Below, one piece after another: positions 32,501 through 33,179 of a stretch of 33,179 nucleotides of DNA. The notes under the pieces are model-generated. The model saw only the letters and a list, made by a program, of their open reading frames with translations. It was not told where the DNA came from and searched no databases. The position numbers were made by a program, and so were the translations under genes. The stretch's first letter is position 1, and every line of letters begins with the position of its first letter. This stretch comes from Curtobacterium sp. UCD-KPL2560 (GTDB lineage: Bacteria; Actinomycetota; Actinomycetes; Actinomycetales; Microbacteriaceae), in NCBI RefSeq assembly GCF_001705035.1, contig NZ_MCIG01000031.1:1-33179 (forward strand), read 5' to 3'.

Positions 32501-33100
32501 GCCCGGCGCGGGCTGCCACGGGGTCGGACGGGGGAGCCCGGCACCGCGGCGCACGAGCGCCTCCAGGGTCGCGGGGGCGGCAGCGGCGTCGCTGCCGTCG
32601 CCGTCCTCGCTGCCGGCGCTGTCTCCGCTGCCGTCACCGTCCTCGCTGCCGGTGCCGTCGAGCAGCACCGTCCGCACGTCGGCGTCCGTCCCCTCGGTCA
32701 CCGCCCGGGCCGTCGCCGCGTGCTCCGCCGTGACGCCGAGCCACACGGGCTCGGTCTCGTCGACGATCGCGCGGAGCGCCCCGACGGGTGCGCTCGCCTG
32801 CAGCGGCACGCTCACCGCGCCGAGGATCCACGCGGCCAGGTCGAGCGTCAGGAGGTCGGCGGTCGGGGCACCGAGCACCGCGATCCGGTCCCCGGGCGTG
32901 ACGGTCTCACCGAGGGCCGCCGCCACCGCGCCCGCCCGCTCCCACAGCTCCCGGTAGCTCGTGTCCGTGACGGTCGCGCCGTCCCGGTGCCGCAGGGCGG
33001 GTCGGTCGGCGTGCTGTGCGAACACCGCCTCGACCGAGGTGTCCACGAGCCCCTGCTCGTCCCGTCCCTGCACGTCGTGTGCCTGCACTGCCTGCTCCAT
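29585..33100 (-). CDS. car: Carboxylic acid reductase (CAR), adenylation-carrier-reductase
   Basis: A 1171-aa single-chain enzyme reducing carboxylic acids to aldehydes with ATP and NADPH, the normal length of Nocardia/Mycobacterium CARs (FadD9-like). The adenylation domain (about 15-640) has LLYTSGSTGTPKGAMY with Thr210, AICASAPLTPELRAYIEG, DLYGSTEAG and YRTGDVMA. The carrier domain has LGGDSLSAL with phosphopantetheinyl Ser652. The reductase domain (about 760-1171) has the NADPH loop TGANGYLG (764-771) and catalytic Tyr945/Lys949 in YGASK. The acid substrate cannot be predicted. Activation needs a phosphopantetheinyl transferase, which is not in the window. ATG 33100 has AAGGGG 6 nt upstream. 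Oddities are an Asp/Gly/Ser repeat insert (about 146-170) and a Thr/Ser/Gly linker before the reductase domain. Confidence 0.95.
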   Translation of the reverse strand: MEQAVQAHDVQGRDEQGLVDTSVEAVFAQHADRPALRHRDGATVTDTSYRELWERAGAVAAALGETVTPGDRIAVLGAPTADLLTLDLAAWILGAVSVPLQASAPVGALRAIVDETEPVWLGVTAEHAATARAVTEGTDADVRTVLLDGTGSEDGDGSGDSAGSEDGDGSDAAAAPATLEALVRRGAGLPRPTPWQPAPGEDPLALLLYTSGSTGTPKGAMYTRAMVERLWHALRPDSAAPDATTAPAEAAPAADVVGYAYLPLSHLTGRAAVLATLGRGGTVALATSTDLSTLFDDLRVYTPTELVLVPRVAEMIRQEGEREEQRRTAAAGADSDPAAVRAAVQADLRVRALGGRVRQAICASAPLTPELRAYIEGCLGTTLHDLYGSTEAGSILRDGVVQQPPVTEHKLVDVPELGYRVTDRPHPRGELLVKSTAVIPGYFRRPDVTAAVFDEDGFYRTGDVMAQTGPDTYEYLDRRNNVIKLSQGEFVAVAALEAVYGGTPEVRQVALHGDSRHAFLLAVVVPEDPAATEHDVLAALQRTAREHGLAPYEVPRGVIVEPDPFTVENGMLSDARKLLRPRFTERYGERFAAVYDAVAEQQSGTLVAALREHVADEPTVDTVVRAAREFLGAEVSTETAAAARFSDLGGDSLSALTFSGILEDVFEAEVPVGVITDPTNDLAAVAAYVERTAAEDRPTVTRVHGADPTVLRAEDLRLDRLLGTVPEPVTRATNEGQGRTSTSTDPDTSAGTGAGTTPRTVLLTGANGYLGRFTAIDWLERLAPVGGTLVCLVRGADDADARRRLEAAFTADPAFAARFAELGGALEVVAGDVSEHLLGLDEGRWHDLAARVDLVAHVAALVNHVLPYTALFGPNVVGTAEVLRLAIAAGSVPVTFVSSVAVAGGARPSATEDVAPDVPAALLERADVRTTIPTWTIADEYANGYGASKWASEVLLHDAHERYGVPVAVFRSDMVLAHPRWRGQVNLPDVFTRLVWSVLATGLAPASFVQPGPDGGRQRSHYDGLPADFTAAAIDAIGAAVTEGYRTFNVVNPHDDGVSLDTFVDWLVEDGHPVERVADHAEWVTRFRDALTALPEEDRARSVLPLLHAFAAPEAPHAGSSIPADDFAAAVRDVRPLGSPEIPPLDHALISKVADDLTYLGLLAPAHVGAR

Positions 33101-33179
33101 CGTTCGCCCCTTCGTCGTTCCGTCGAGCGCGCCCCTGCGCACCCGTCCCGGCGCTCAGCGAGCGCCGCCCCCGCCCCCG

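Noticed and set aside
33150-33179. A minus-strand frame ending in TGA at 33157-33155 that would encode GGGGGAR at the end of a gene entering from the right edge
   Set aside because: Only about eight codons of simple GC-rich sequence are visible, so a gene end cannot be told from chance. GGCGCTCAGCGAGCGCC there may simply be a hairpin.

Overview
The window is very GC-rich DNA (I estimate a little over 70 percent) with strong GC3 bias. Nearly every start is preceded by an actinobacterial TAnnnT -10 box. Family content and intergenic style suggest Microbacteriaceae, possibly Curtobacterium; that placement is inferred from recognition, with no database search. I see no tRNA, rRNA, CRISPR array, IS element or integrase. 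Apart from the Abi-like gene, the content looks chromosomal.

Layout. 1-188: the 5' end of a minus-strand gene that runs off the left edge. 351-3179: a small unknown gene, then monomeric NADP isocitrate dehydrogenase. 3252-6256: a DUF3817 membrane protein, a ThuA-like protein, a GAF protein with a decayed PP2C-like half, and a small membrane protein. 6337-9497: an ArpA/ScbR-like TetR regulator, an aminoglycoside-phosphotransferase-fold protein, a DUF6197-like protein and a DinB/DUF664 protein. 9706-13475: a compact four-gene osmoprotectant (OpuB/OpuC-type) ABC operon with overlapping genes. 13657-15061: a second TetR and, divergently, an unknown 228-aa protein. 15065-15733: a well-formed promoter carrying two perfect palindromes, a foldable leader RNA and an Abi_2-like HEPN protein. 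15786-18610: a CrtI/phytoene-desaturase-like oxidoreductase coupled to an SRPBCC protein, then a convergent shikimate-dehydrogenase-like (HI0607-type) gene. 18738-20716: L-serine ammonia-lyase and two small ORFs. 20741-23630: an iron-siderophore ABC operon on the minus strand, with a DtxR/IdeR-type box over its promoter. 23722-28383: a family-A DNA polymerase without a recognisable exonuclease motif, a PAP2 phosphatase, a Ser/Thr kinase and a small ORF. 28444-33100: an aldo/keto reductase and a 1171-aa carboxylic acid reductase, both on the minus strand.

Most transcription units look like single genes. About 17 starts have a TAnnnT-like hexamer ending 6-7 nt before the start codon, which predicts leaderless mRNAs. 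Genes inside operons are instead joined by 4-nt GTGA/ATGA overlaps or have Shine-Dalgarno sites. A GACGGGAGGCGCG hairpin family punctuates four gene ends.

The most interesting element is the Abi_2/HEPN gene. Its promoter seems to start transcription exactly at the base of a compact foldable RNA, comparable in position with the abiF RNA motif, so this may be an RNA-associated HEPN phage-defence or toxin-like unit. Next are the DtxR-box/-10 overlap, the pseudo-phosphatase GAF protein, the orphan gamma-butyrolactone-receptor-like regulator and the carboxylic acid reductase.
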